A DNA stretch of 64,000 bases from Paenibacillus glycinis. GTDB lineage: Bacteria > Bacillota > Bacilli > Paenibacillales > Paenibacillaceae. Positions 16,657-24,685 of this stretch are shown piece after piece. The notes beneath the pieces were generated by a model. The model did no database searches, was not told the origin of the DNA, and was given only the letters and a program-made list of their open reading frames with translations. Numbering within the stretch: position 1 is the first letter of the stretch; every line of letters begins with the position of its first letter. The translations under genes and the position numbers were made by a program. The stretch is taken from assembly GCF_009909185.1 (NCBI RefSeq), contig NZ_JAAAMV010000001.1:310001-374000 (forward strand), read 5' to 3'.

Positions 16657-17136
16657 GTCACCTGGGCCTCCGAACTCGAGCGGCCCTATATTCAAGGCGA
16701 TCGGATGCTCGTCAAACTAACGCCGATTACCGTCGAAAAAGCGCTCGCGGCGCTGCCGAGCGAATGGCCGGAAGAGCGGCGCGGCGCATTCCGGAACGCG
16801 CTGCTGCATCCGCCGAAGGGTCCCGTCGACCGAATTATCGGTTTCGGGCATGCTGAAACGCCGATCGCCGGCATCGCCGTGCTGGACACGCCCGGACATA
16901 CGCCAGGGCATATCAGCCTCTATCATCGCGCCAGCAAAACGTTGATCGCCGGCGACGCGCTCGTCCTGACGGGCGGACGGCTGCAGCTCCCCGGCGCCGC
17001 TTTGAACAGCGACGACGCGCAGGCATTGCGTTCGCTTGAACAGCTGGAGGCAATGGAAATCGATGCCGTCATCTGCTATCACGGCGGCTGCTTCCGAGGC
17101 GACGTCCGGACGCAGCTCCGCGAGCTGCTGGCATAA
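16657..17136 (+). pseudogene. metallo-beta-lactamase-fold hydrolase, N-terminal part missing
   Basis: Similarity to MBL-fold hydrolases begins abruptly at VTWASELERPYIQGD and runs to a normal C-terminus, with the metal-ligand region LDTPGHTPGHIS, AGDAL and CYHGG. The N-terminal half that carries the essential HxHxDH metal-binding motif is absent; just upstream is the stop of the permease gene, 50 bases away. The first usable ATG is at 16705 and lacks a good ribosome site. A deletion between the permease and this gene would explain the arrangement. It cannot be an active hydrolase of the usual type. Confidence 0.75.
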
Positions 17137-17230
17137 GCGCAGCCGGCTTCGCCCGACCGGTCCGGCAAATCAAAGCGAACGGTATTCGTTTCGCCTTCAG
17201 ATTACGAATCCGCTCCGCTGAAACGGCATC

Positions 17231-17276
17231 AAAAAGAGCGTCCTTCCATTCGCATGCGAACGGTCGGGACGCTCTT
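17231..17276 (-). terminator. Rho-independent terminator after the Fur-family gene
   Basis: On the minus strand AAGAGCGTCC pairs with GGACGCTCTT around a long inner hairpin, followed by TTT. It lies about 20 bases past the regulator stop. Confidence 0.85.
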
Positions 17277-17294
17277 CCTCCACACCGGCAAAAC

Positions 17295-17732
17295 CTACTC
17301 CTTCTGGCACGATTCGCATACGCCGAACACTTCGAACCGGTGGTTCATGATCTTGAAATTGCCCGGCAGGTCCAGCTTCTGTTCCATCGGGCAATATTCG
17401 AACGTCAACGTTTTCTCGCAGTTGATGCAGATCAAGTGATGGTGGTGGTGGTCCAGGCAGCTGGCCCGAAACTTCAAGCCGCCCTCCATGAAATAAAACT
17501 GTTCGAGCGCCCCCATCTCGCTCAGCAGCCGCAAATTCCTGTAGACCGTATCGAAGCTCACGCCGGGATAGGCGACCGCCATCTGATCGTATACGTCCTT
17601 CGGCGACAAATACCCTTCCGCCCGCGAGAAAATCACGGCCATCTCCCGGCGTTGTTCCGTAATCCGCCATCCGTTCGCGGTCATGACCCCGATCATCTGC
17701 TTCACGGAATCATGGTTATGCGCGTCTGCCAT
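17295..17732 (-). CDS. Fur-family metalloregulator, Zur-like
   Basis: The 145-residue protein has an N-terminal winged helix (ITEQRREMAVIF, then SFDTVYRNLRLLSEMG) and a C-terminal metal-binding dimerisation domain with a five-His run, LICINCEKT and CESCQKE. The two CxxC pairs make the structural zinc site and the histidines the sensing site. Zinc sensing (Zur) fits best by resemblance, but Fur or PerR activity cannot be ruled out from sequence. It is transcribed alone and no zinc transporter lies beside it. Confidence 0.82.
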   Translation of the reverse strand: MADAHNHDSVKQMIGVMTANGWRITEQRREMAVIFSRAEGYLSPKDVYDQMAVAYPGVSFDTVYRNLRLLSEMGALEQFYFMEGGLKFRASCLDHHHHHLICINCEKTLTFEYCPMEQKLDLPGNFKIMNHRFEVFGVCESCQKE

Positions 17733-17990
17733 CGTCCCTCGCCCTTTCTCTGCTTATCGTCAGCCGCGGCACGATCGCCGCTTGCTCGCTCTAGTATACA
17801 AAGACGCTCAATGTTGCCCGGAAATGCGCAACCCAGCGACATCATCCGCAAATGCAGCGCCGTCATCGGAGCCGTTATGAATCTAGTTTAGCATATTTCG
17901 TCGAATATTCCTTCTCTTTTGAACCGCCCTGCCCGTTTGCATGCCGAATAGACCCTTCCCGCAAGGAGAAGGGCCGCATGCCGGCGTCCG

Positions 17991-18809
17991 CTATCGCAGA
18001 CCGTAGAACGTTCTCGCGTTATCCAGCAGCCGTGATTCCGTTTCCGGAACCGGGACCCCTTTGAGTTCCGCGATGGCTTCGGCCACGCCGCGCACCATGC
18101 CCGGTACCGTCGGCAAGCCGGCGAAGGGGCCTTCGAACGGCCACGGCCCGTCGGTCTCCGTCATCGTCAGCTCGAGGGGATACCGCCGGACGAGCTCGCG
18201 GATTTCCGCCTCGTAGAGCACGTCGGGCGTGACGGAAACGAAATACCCGTTCGCGATCAAGCGCCGGACCGTACGCTCCGATCCTTTGAACCAGTGAAAA
18301 TGCGCCCGCCTTGCGCCGTGCCGTTCCAACAGCTCGCAAGCCTTGTCGGCATCCTCGTATACCGCGTGCAGCACGATCGGCAGATCCAACTCCGCGGCTA
18401 GCCGCACGAAGCGCTCGAGCAAGGCAAGATACGGCGCTTCATCGAAAGGCTTGCCTGCCGCGGCGGCTTCCGTTCGCGTGTAATAGGGAAGCCCGACTTC
18501 TCCGATCGCGAACGCCTCCCCTGCCGACGCGCGCGCGCCGATCCAACCGATCAACGCCTCCAGCTCCGACTCGGACGGCGGCTCCTGCTCGGGATGAAAG
18601 CCGTACGCCGGATGGACGAGCCCCGGAAAACGCCGGGACAGCTCGTAATTCGTCTTGCAAGAGGCCAGGTGCATCGATACGGCCACGACGGACGAGATGC
18701 CGTCTTCCTCAAAGGTCTGCCGAAGGAGCGGAAGCCGCTCCGGCTCCTCGTACAAATCCAGATGGACATGCGCATCGATCCAGCGGCGTTGCCTATTGTC
18801 GCGATTCAT
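17991..18809 (-). CDS. TatD-family metal-dependent hydrolase
   Basis: The 272-residue protein has the amidohydrolase-like signature IDAHVHLDL near residues 11-19, AIGEVGLPYYTR, PIVLHAVYEDADKA, HFHWFKGS and a C-terminal TETDGPWP that supplies the last Asp ligand. TatD proteins are often DNases, but many are of unknown substrate. The gene has GAGGAGG seven bases upstream and follows the thiamine-type ABC transporter ATPase by 24 bases, so it belongs to the TPP-riboswitch operon. A role on a thiamine breakdown product, comparable to the deformylase step of pyrimidine salvage, is possible but only inferred. Confidence 0.8.
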   Translation of the reverse strand: MNRDNRQRRWIDAHVHLDLYEEPERLPLLRQTFEEDGISSVVAVSMHLASCKTNYELSRRFPGLVHPAYGFHPEQEPPSESELEALIGWIGARASAGEAFAIGEVGLPYYTRTEAAAAGKPFDEAPYLALLERFVRLAAELDLPIVLHAVYEDADKACELLERHGARRAHFHWFKGSERTVRRLIANGYFVSVTPDVLYEAEIRELVRRYPLELTMTETDGPWPFEGPFAGLPTVPGMVRGVAEAIAELKGVPVPETESRLLDNARTFYGLR

Positions 18810-18833
18810 CGTAATGCCTCCTCGAAAATCGGG

Positions 18834-19607
18834 TTAGAGCGTTGGATCGGGCCTCAGCATATCGTACAGCTCCTGCTTGAGGCGGATGAATTCGGCATCG
18901 CCCCACAGCGCCTCGGAACGCGGGCGCGGGAACGGAACCCTGACCTCCCGGATAATGGAGGCCGGCGCCGCGGACAGGACCAGAATCCGGTCGGACAGCA
19001 GCAGCGCCTCCTCGATGCTGTGCGTGACGAACAGCACGGAACGGCGGTTGCTTTCCCACAGCGACAGCAGCCACGCTTGCATGTGCTGCCGGGTCAGCGC
19101 GTCGAGGGCGCTGAACGGCTCGTCCAGGCACATCAGCTTCTGCGGGGACAGCAGCGCCCGCAGGAAGGATACCCGCTGCTGCATGCCGCCCGAAAGCACG
19201 TCCGGATACTGGTGCGCCGTCGCTTCCAAGCCGACCCGCGCCAGCCAGTCGCGCGCCAGCGCGCGCGCCTCGCGTTTGCCGATGCCGGCGATTGTCAGCG
19301 ACAGCTCGATGTTCGCGGACACCGTCAGCCACGGCATCAGCGAAGCCTGCTGCGGCATGTACGCGATATGGCCGCGAGTACCTACGGCGTTTGCGCCATC
19401 AATGGAGATATCGCCCTCCGTCGGCAGCTCCAGCCCCCCGATCATGCGGAACAGCGTCGTCTTGCCGCTGCCCGACGGGCCGATGAGCGTCACGAACTCG
19501 CCCTCGCCCACTTGGAACGAGACGTCCGCAAGCACTTCCTTGGCAGGCGTCTTGCGCGAACCGGCGAAGCGTTTGGACAGGTGTCGAACTTCCAGCACGC
19601 TGCTCAT
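18834..19607 (-). CDS. ABC transporter ATP-binding protein (thiamine precursor type, ThiZ-like)
   Basis: The 257-residue ATPase has Walker A GPSGSGKTTLF, a Q-loop in AYMPQQASLMPW, the signature SGGMQQRVSFLRAL, Walker B LMCLDEPFSALD and switch His in FVTHSIEEA. It resembles the nitrate/taurine/hydroxymethylpyrimidine (HMP) group. The start is the ATG at 19607 with GGAGGG eight to nine bases upstream; the longer open frame into the permease gene is a shadow. Its ATG overlaps the permease stop by four bases. Confidence 0.9.
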   Translation of the reverse strand: MSSVLEVRHLSKRFAGSRKTPAKEVLADVSFQVGEGEFVTLIGPSGSGKTTLFRMIGGLELPTEGDISIDGANAVGTRGHIAYMPQQASLMPWLTVSANIELSLTIAGIGKREARALARDWLARVGLEATAHQYPDVLSGGMQQRVSFLRALLSPQKLMCLDEPFSALDALTRQHMQAWLLSLWESNRRSVLFVTHSIEEALLLSDRILVLSAAPASIIREVRVPFPRPRSEALWGDAEFIRLKQELYDMLRPDPTL

Positions 19608-20380
19608 GAGCGGCTTCCCTCCTTCCCGCGTGGAGACCCTCCGCGGACGAACAGCCGTTCCGCGAGCGCGATGACGCCGAACAACGCCAGGCTGAGCAGG
19701 ACGATGACCGCGATGGCCGCGAACACTTTCACGGTCTCGAAGCCGTGCTGCGCGATCAGAATGAAGTAGCCGAGCCCGCTGTCCGAGCCGATCGCCTCGG
19801 CGTAGATGGCGCTGATGACGCTGTACGAAGCCGCGATCTTGAGGCCCGAGAACAGATGCGGCATCGCGCCCGGCAGCTCCAGCCGCCAGAACAGCCGACT
19901 TGGCGACGCGCCGATCATCCGCATATACTCGAACAGCCGTCCGTCGCTCTTCGACAGCCCCGTCATCATGGCGACCGCCACGGGAAAGAACGTCACGAGC
20001 GCGATCAAGATGACGCGCGGCAGCATGCCGAAGCCGAACCAGAGCACGAGCAGCGGGCCGATCGCCATGATCGGGACGTTTTGGCTCAGCACGAGCAGCG
20101 GATAGAAGCCCGACTTCACCCATGGAATGACATGGAGCAGCGCGGCGATCAGAAATCCGAGCAGCGCGCCCGCGCCGAAGCCGATCAGCGTGATGCGAAG
20201 CGTGCCCCACATATGATGCGCCAGCTGCGGCGCGGAATCGTACGCTTGCTTCGCGATGGCGGACGGCGACGGCAGGATGTAAGCGTCGGTGCCGAACAGC
20301 CAGACCGCAGCCTGCCAGAGCAGCAGAAAAGCCGCCGTCACGATCAACGGCGGCAGCAGGCGGGCGCGTTTACTGCCCAT
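19604..20380 (-). CDS. ABC transporter permease (thiamine precursor type, ThiX-like)
   Basis: The 258-residue permease has six predicted helices and the coupling loop YMRMIGASPSRLFWRLELPG near residues 151-170, typical of the BPD_transp_1 group that includes SsuC, TauC and HMP permeases. Translation overlaps the upstream thiamine-binding gene by 11 bases and the downstream ATPase by four, so all are coupled. Confidence 0.9.
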   Translation of the reverse strand: MGSKRARLLPPLIVTAAFLLLWQAAVWLFGTDAYILPSPSAIAKQAYDSAPQLAHHMWGTLRITLIGFGAGALLGFLIAALLHVIPWVKSGFYPLLVLSQNVPIMAIGPLLVLWFGFGMLPRVILIALVTFFPVAVAMMTGLSKSDGRLFEYMRMIGASPSRLFWRLELPGAMPHLFSGLKIAASYSVISAIYAEAIGSDSGLGYFILIAQHGFETVKVFAAIAVIVLLSLALFGVIALAERLFVRGGSPRGKEGSRS

Positions 20381-20672
20381 CCGGGTATTTCTCCAGCAGC
20401 ACGTCCATCGACGCGGTGCCTGCCGGCACGTAGTACACCTTGATCTGCGAGATGACGGACGGGCAGCCCATCTCGGCCATCGCGTCGTTCATCTCCTGCA
20501 CGACCCCGAACAGCTTGCCGAGATCGCCTTCCATCGTCGTCTCGAGCGGCGCGACGCGGTAAGGCACGCCGGCCGCCTTGATGATCTCGATCGCGCGGTC
20601 GACGAACGGAATGACGCTTTCCCCGTTCGGCGTGCGCGGTAATATTTGAATGCTTACGAGTGCGTTGGCCAT
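20370..20672 (-). CDS. thiamine-binding protein of the MTH1187/YkoF-like family
   Basis: The 100-residue protein shows the small ferredoxin-like fold pattern ALVSIQILPRTPNG, VAPLETTMEGDLGKLF and QEMNDAMAEMGCPSVISQIK that marks the thiamine-binding (DUF77) family. These proteins bind thiamine or hydroxymethylpyrimidine in the cytoplasm. Its place between the binding lipoprotein and the permease, under a TPP riboswitch, supports the role. The ATG has GGAG 12 bases upstream. Confidence 0.88.
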   Translation of the reverse strand: MANALVSIQILPRTPNGESVIPFVDRAIEIIKAAGVPYRVAPLETTMEGDLGKLFGVVQEMNDAMAEMGCPSVISQIKVYYVPAGTASMDVLLEKYPDGQ

Positions 20673-20678
20673 AGTCGA

Positions 20679-21779
20679 TCAGTTCTCCTTTTTGGGCAGG
20701 AAATCGTTGGTGAACGCCTTCTCGGCGTCGAGCTGCTTGTCGAGCAGCTTATGGTCGTACATCCAGCCGGCATAGTTGGTCCATACTTCGAGCTTCTGCT
20801 CGCCCCACCGCGGCGCGTCCGCTTGGTATTGGGGACTGAGCCATTTCTGGCTGGCGCGGACGAGGTCGGCGTTCAGATCCGGCACGGCTTTGATCAATAC
20901 GTCCGCCGCTTCGTCCGGATGATCGATCGCGAATCGGTAGCCTTCGGATGCCGCCGCCATGAACGCTTCCACCGTATCCTTATGCTCCGCGATCATCTTC
21001 TCGTTGGTTGCCAGCACCGGCGTGTAGTAGTCGAGCTTCTTGCTGTAGTCGGTCAAGTAGACCATGTTGATCTTCTCGCCGCGCAGCTCCGCTTCGATCC
21101 CGTCCCAGCCGTAGTAGATCCAGGCGAAATCGATGTTCTTCTTCGTCGCGGTGAAGAAGTCGGAGTCGCCGATGTTGACGATCTTGACTTTCTTGGCGTC
21201 GCCGCCGTCTTCCTGCATCAGCGAGTCGATGACGGCCGGCTCCGCGGGCGAGCCCCAGCCGCCGTACGTCTTGCCTTCGAACGCTTTCGGCGAGTTGATG
21301 TTCTTCTCGGCCGGCGAAGCGAAGCCGGACGTGTTGTGCTGGATGACCGCCGCGATCGACACGAGCGGCACCCCTTGAATGCGCGCCTGGGTGACGCCTT
21401 CCTGGTAGCTGACGCCGAAATCGGCGGCGCCCGTCGCGATCATCGTGTCCGCGCCGGCCTCGCCCGGCTGGATGATGTCGACCTTCAGGCCGTGCTGCTC
21501 GAAAAAGCCTTTATCGCGGGCCACGTAGAGGCCCGTATGGTTCGTGTTCGGCGTCCAGTCCAGCACGACCTTGATTTCCTGCAGCTTGTCCGCGTCGGAA
21601 GCCGTTCCGCCGTTGTCGCCTGCCGCCGTTGTCGCGTTTCCGTTTGCGGCCCCGTTCTCGGTTCCATTCGCGGCATTGCCGTTATCGTTCTTCGCCCCGC
21701 AGCCTGCCAATGCCACCGCCAATATCAGCAGCGCCGACAGCGCGGATCTCAACCCCGCCTGCTTTAATCTACTTCCCAC
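20679..21779 (-). CDS. thiY: thiamine pyrimidine precursor-binding lipoprotein (ThiY/NMT1-like)
   Basis: This is the solute receptor of the transporter. After a lipoprotein signal with lipobox ALAGC (Cys near 26) comes an Asn/Gly/Ala-rich linker, then the NMT1/ThiY signature VVLDWTPNTNHTGLYVA and the later ATGAADFGVSYQEGVTQAR. The family binds hydroxymethylpyrimidine or N-formyl-aminopyrimidine. I chose the GTG at 21779 because GGGGAGA lies eight bases upstream, giving 366 residues; the ATG at 21800 has its GGAG only one base away. It is the first gene behind the TPP riboswitch and its terminator. Confidence 0.88.
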   Translation of the reverse strand: MGSRLKQAGLRSALSALLILAVALAGCGAKNDNGNAANGTENGAANGNATTAAGDNGGTASDADKLQEIKVVLDWTPNTNHTGLYVARDKGFFEQHGLKVDIIQPGEAGADTMIATGAADFGVSYQEGVTQARIQGVPLVSIAAVIQHNTSGFASPAEKNINSPKAFEGKTYGGWGSPAEPAVIDSLMQEDGGDAKKVKIVNIGDSDFFTATKKNIDFAWIYYGWDGIEAELRGEKINMVYLTDYSKKLDYYTPVLATNEKMIAEHKDTVEAFMAAASEGYRFAIDHPDEAADVLIKAVPDLNADLVRASQKWLSPQYQADAPRWGEQKLEVWTNYAGWMYDHKLLDKQLDAEKAFTNDFLPKKEN

Positions 21780-21942
21780 TTCCGTTCTCTCCCCTCGCAT
21801 GCTCCTTGCCGGGCTGCGGATAGTTTGCGAGCCGTCAACCGTCCCATACCGTGACCTGATACCCTTATGTTTCCCCCGCGTTCCTGATTGAATCAGCGGC
21901 CGCGGCGCCGGCATGCCAACCGCCGTTCTCCCGCAAACGAAC

Positions 21943-21970
21943 AAAAGGCATCCTCCGGTCGGAGGATGCC
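21943..21970 (-). terminator. Riboswitch-controlled terminator before thiY
   Basis: GGCATCCTCC and GGAGGATGCC form a perfect 10-bp stem with a four-base loop on the minus strand, followed by TTTTG. It sits about 65 bases after the TPP aptamer and 165 bases before the thiY start, the place of an expression-platform terminator. Confidence 0.82.
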
Positions 21971-22032
21971 TCAATCAGCGGCTAACGGCATGCGGCAACG
22001 CCTTTCAAAGAGGCGCGCGCAAAGCCGAACGC

Positions 22033-22121
22033 AATTCCTACGCTGGCATTATCCAGATCAGGTCAAGGGTCGAGATCGTTAGGGATCTCCTCTCAGCCGG
22101 CCAATTCCCAGCTCCCCGTCA
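22033..22121 (-). promoter_or_regulatory. TPP riboswitch (THI element)
   Basis: The minus strand reads GACGGGGAGC, then CTGAGAGGAGATCC, then GACCCTTGACCTGATCTGG and ATAATGCCAGCGTAGGAA. These are the conserved CUGAGA and ACCUGAUCUGGAUAAUNCCAGCGUAGGGAA elements of the thiamine pyrophosphate aptamer, in order. When TPP is high the downstream terminator should form and shut off the transporter operon. Confidence 0.97.
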
Positions 22122-22148
22122 TGTATTCAATTCGGTCGCAACGTGCCT

Positions 22149-22177
22149 ATTATAGCAGACATTCCGTAAAATGGCAC
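22149..22177 (-). promoter_or_regulatory. Likely promoter of the TPP-controlled operon
   Basis: A perfect TATAAT -10 box (minus strand, 22154-22149) lies about 28 bases before the TPP aptamer. The -35 at 17-base spacing is GTGCCA, a poor match, so recognition may lean on the -10 box. Confidence 0.5.
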
Positions 22178-22261
22178 CCCTTAATGCGGAAAACTCCAAG
22201 GCGGGGGGCGCGAGCTGGAGGGCGAGGATGGGAGTGGTAGCGGGAGCTTCGTCGTACGGGA

Positions 22262-22620
22262 GTGAGTGCGGCGTAATACGGGAGCGGAGCATCACGTAAA
22301 ACGGGAATGGACACAGCGTAGGACGGAAGCGGAGCCTCGCGTAAAACGGAATGGACGCAGCGTAGGACGGAAGCAGAACCTCGCGTAACACGGAATGGAC
22401 ACAGCGTAGGACGGAAGCAGAACCTCGCGTAAAACGGAATGGACACAGCGTAGGACGGAAGCAGAAACTCGCGTAAAACGGAATGGACACAGCGTAGGAC
22501 GGGAGAGTTATAGCGTTATATAGGCCTGGTAGCTGGCTTAGCACGCGAGTGAACCCAGCGTAGAACGAGAGTTCTGGCAGCGTAGCACGCAAGTGAACGC
22601 AGCGTAATGTAAGAGCGGAA
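22262..22620. repeat. 44-bp tandem repeat array with degenerate flanks
   Basis: The word GGAATGG recurs at 22304, 22348, 22392, 22436 and 22480, exactly 44 bases apart. Each unit is two related halves: GCGTAAAACGGAATGGACACA and GCGTAGGACGGAAGCAGA plus a few bases. The core (22295-22504) has few substitutions; degenerate units starting GCGTA continue to about 22620 and back to about 22262. The array lies between the sugar-nucleotide dehydratase homologue and the thi operon promoter. The reverse-strand frame through it encodes only Pro/Phe/Tyr-rich repeats and is not a credible gene. Confidence 0.9.
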
Positions 22621-22640
22621 GCTGCGAAGCTTAGCGCTGC

Positions 22641-23759
22641 CTAGCTCGCGCTTTCGCCGTTCAGGAGGCGCTCGTAGCGCGCGATCTGCCGCAGGCTTGC
22701 TTCGCGCAGGGGCAGCCCTTTCATCCATGCCGCGTACCACTCGGCGGTCCAAGAGACCGCCGCCTCCGCGTCAAGGCGCGGCTGCCAGCCAAGGCGCGCC
22801 GCGGCCTTGGCGATATCGAGCAGGGTCGCCGCGGACGGCTGGCGCCCATGCTCGCCCTCGCCGGCGGCCCCGCCGCCCGCCGGCGCGGCCCAAGGGCTGC
22901 CGAGGCGGGCGCACAGCGCCTCGGCCAGCCAGGCCGGGGTCCGCGCCTCCGACGCGCGCGGACCGAGGTTCCACGCCTCGGCGAAGGCTTCGCCGCCGGG
23001 CGGGAACAAGCGCTGCGCGAGCGCGAGGCAGCCCGCGAGCGCGTCGAGCACGTGCAGCCAGGGCCGGGCATCCGCCGGCCCGGCGGGCGGCAGCGCCGCG
23101 CGCCCGTGCGAGACGGCGCGCGCGCAGTCCGCCGCGAGGCGGCCGGCCGCGAAATCGCCGCCGCCGAGCAGATGGCCCGCGCGCACGGTCGCGACCGCGG
23201 GCCCGCCGGCCGCGCCGGCGAAGAACGCGCGGCGGAACGCGGCCGCGGCCAGCTCCGCGCCGGCCTTGCTCGCCGCGGCGGGCGATTCGCCGCCGAGCGG
23301 GTCGGTCTCGCGCAAGCCGTCCTCCCCTGCGCGAGGCGCGTAACAATCATCCGACGTCACCGCGACGACGGCGCGAATGGGCACGTCGCGGCTGACGAAC
23401 CGTACCGCGTCCAGCAGCGCGGCGATGCCGACGACCTCGACGTCGAACAGCGCCGCGAGCGCCGGTTCGTCGGTCGACAACGGCGCGGCGGCGCCCGCCA
23501 GATGAAAGACCAGATCGGGCTTCGTCTGCTGCAGGGCAGCGACCAGCCGGCGCGTATCGCGGATGTCTCCGCGAATCCATGGCAGATGCGGCTCGAGGCC
23601 GCAGAGCCGGTACATGGACGAACCGCTCGGCAGATCGTCGCTGAATCCCGTCACGGCGGCGCCGAGACGCTGCAGCCACAACGTCAGCCAGCTCCCCATG
23701 AAGCCGGTCTGTCCCGTAATGAAAACCCGTTTGCCTGACCAAAACGATGCTTCCGTCAT
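22641..23759 (-). CDS. CDP-glucose 4,6-dehydratase-like NAD-dependent epimerase/dehydratase, active site degenerate
   Basis: The 372-residue protein has the Rossmann motif FITGQTGFMGSWL near residues 13-25, DLVFHLAGAAAPL and VAVTSDDCYAPR, as in CDP-glucose 4,6-dehydratases. The expected YxxxK reads AAASK, so the catalytic Tyr is replaced by Ala while the Lys is kept. Much of residues 180-330 is Ala/Gly/Pro-rich and its DNA is far more GC-rich than the neighbours. The start is uncertain: the ATG at 23759 suits the family but its GGAGG is 15 bases away, while the ATG at 23774 directly abuts it. It is transcribed alone after the dnaD terminator. Confidence 0.7.
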   Translation of the reverse strand: MTEASFWSGKRVFITGQTGFMGSWLTLWLQRLGAAVTGFSDDLPSGSSMYRLCGLEPHLPWIRGDIRDTRRLVAALQQTKPDLVFHLAGAAAPLSTDEPALAALFDVEVVGIAALLDAVRFVSRDVPIRAVVAVTSDDCYAPRAGEDGLRETDPLGGESPAAASKAGAELAAAAFRRAFFAGAAGGPAVATVRAGHLLGGGDFAAGRLAADCARAVSHGRAALPPAGPADARPWLHVLDALAGCLALAQRLFPPGGEAFAEAWNLGPRASEARTPAWLAEALCARLGSPWAAPAGGGAAGEGEHGRQPSAATLLDIAKAAARLGWQPRLDAEAAVSWTAEWYAAWMKGLPLREASLRQIARYERLLNGESAS

Positions 23760-23908
23760 GGCGGTCGTCAACATCCTCCCCGCTTCGAATGCGAAGCTTC
23801 AGAGCCGAAAGCCGCTCTTCGTCCTCTCAGCTTATGCACCCTCCGCCTCCGCCGTTTTTGTCCTTCTCCAATCTGGGCGAATGCCTTGCGCCACGCGCCG
23901 CGACGCAC

Positions 23909-23935
23909 GAAAAAACCGGGGGCTAAGACCCCCGG
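23909..23935 (-). terminator. Rho-independent terminator after dnaD
   Basis: On the minus strand CCGGGGG pairs with CCCCCGG around a six-base loop, followed by six T. The stem overlaps the dnaD stop codon. Confidence 0.92.
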
Positions 23936-24639
23936 CCGTTCCTGAATTTCTGCGTATGCGCCTTCGCCTCGTCGGTGTTCGTCACCCGGTTGCGGCTCCA
24001 TTCGATCAAGATGCGGTCGATATACCGAAAATGCAGCTTGCCCGCGAAGACCGCTTCCTTGAGCGCGAAGCGGATCAATTCGTCCGGATACCGGTCCTGG
24101 TCGACCCAAGCGCTGATCGTCTCGCATTCCATCGGCGACAACGGCCGGCCGAACTCCTGCTCGAACGCGGTGAACAGGTCCCCCGGCCTCGGCCGTTCGC
24201 CGCCGGTCTGCTGCGCCGGCACCGCGAATCGATCCGGCTGCAGCTCGCGTTCGTGCTCGATGGCGCGTTTGGCTTCGTCCGCCTGCCACTCGGCGCTGCG
24301 GATCATGAAGCCGGTCCAGTTATAACGCTCAAGGCCGATGCCGCTGACGGGATCGACCTCCTCGTCGATCGCGAGCAGCCCGTCCTTCATCAAGCGCCCG
24401 AGCAAGCCGTGCGCCGCCTTCGGCAGGATGCCGAGCCGTTCGGCCAGCTGCTCCGGCGTCGGAAAATCGACGCCCTCCACCTGCCGAAACAGCATCAGCT
24501 GCAGCAGCAGGAGCATCTCCGTATCGGACATGCCGATGCCGCGGTATGCGCGCAGCAGACCGGCGGGGACGGAGACGCTGCCGCCGTTCATCGCCGCCGC
24601 CATCCCGCGCGCGTATGACTTCCACATTTCGTTTTTCAC
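23923..24639 (-). CDS. dnaD: DNA replication protein DnaD
   Basis: DnaD acts with DnaB-type proteins to load the replicative helicase during primosome assembly. The 238-residue protein has an N-terminal winged helix (MSDTEMLLLLQLMLFRQ through LAERLGI) and a C-terminal DnaD domain with LFTAFEQEFGRPLSPMECE and YPDELIRFALKEAVFAGK, ending in FRYIDRILIEWSRN. The GTG at 24639 with a GGGGGAGG eight bases upstream gives the normal length. The asnS-dnaD order matches B. subtilis; nth, which follows there, is absent here. Confidence 0.93.
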   Translation of the reverse strand: MKNEMWKSYARGMAAAMNGGSVSVPAGLLRAYRGIGMSDTEMLLLLQLMLFRQVEGVDFPTPEQLAERLGILPKAAHGLLGRLMKDGLLAIDEEVDPVSGIGLERYNWTGFMIRSAEWQADEAKRAIEHERELQPDRFAVPAQQTGGERPRPGDLFTAFEQEFGRPLSPMECETISAWVDQDRYPDELIRFALKEAVFAGKLHFRYIDRILIEWSRNRVTNTDEAKAHTQKFRNGRGS

Positions 24640-24685
24640 CGGTCGGTCCTCCCCCTTGCCTTGCCAAACCCCGGCCTCGGCCGGC

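Noticed and set aside
15216-16661. 481-codon minus-strand frame antisense to the permease
   Set aside because: It is rich in Arg, Asp, Gln and His as expected of a high-GC reverse frame, has no ribosome site, and the plus-strand membrane protein is clearly real.
17137-17230. Possible gene fragment between the broken hydrolase and the regulator terminator
   Set aside because: Short, no ribosome site and no recognisable continuation of the hydrolase.
22119-22592. 157-codon minus-strand frame over the tandem repeats
   Set aside because: It encodes only imperfect Pro/Tyr/Phe repeats from the DNA array and runs through the TPP promoter; the repeat unit not being a multiple of three also breaks the pattern between frames.
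22262-22620. Possible CRISPR array
   Set aside because: The units are contiguous 44-bp tandem repeats with no unique spacers, and no cas genes are present.
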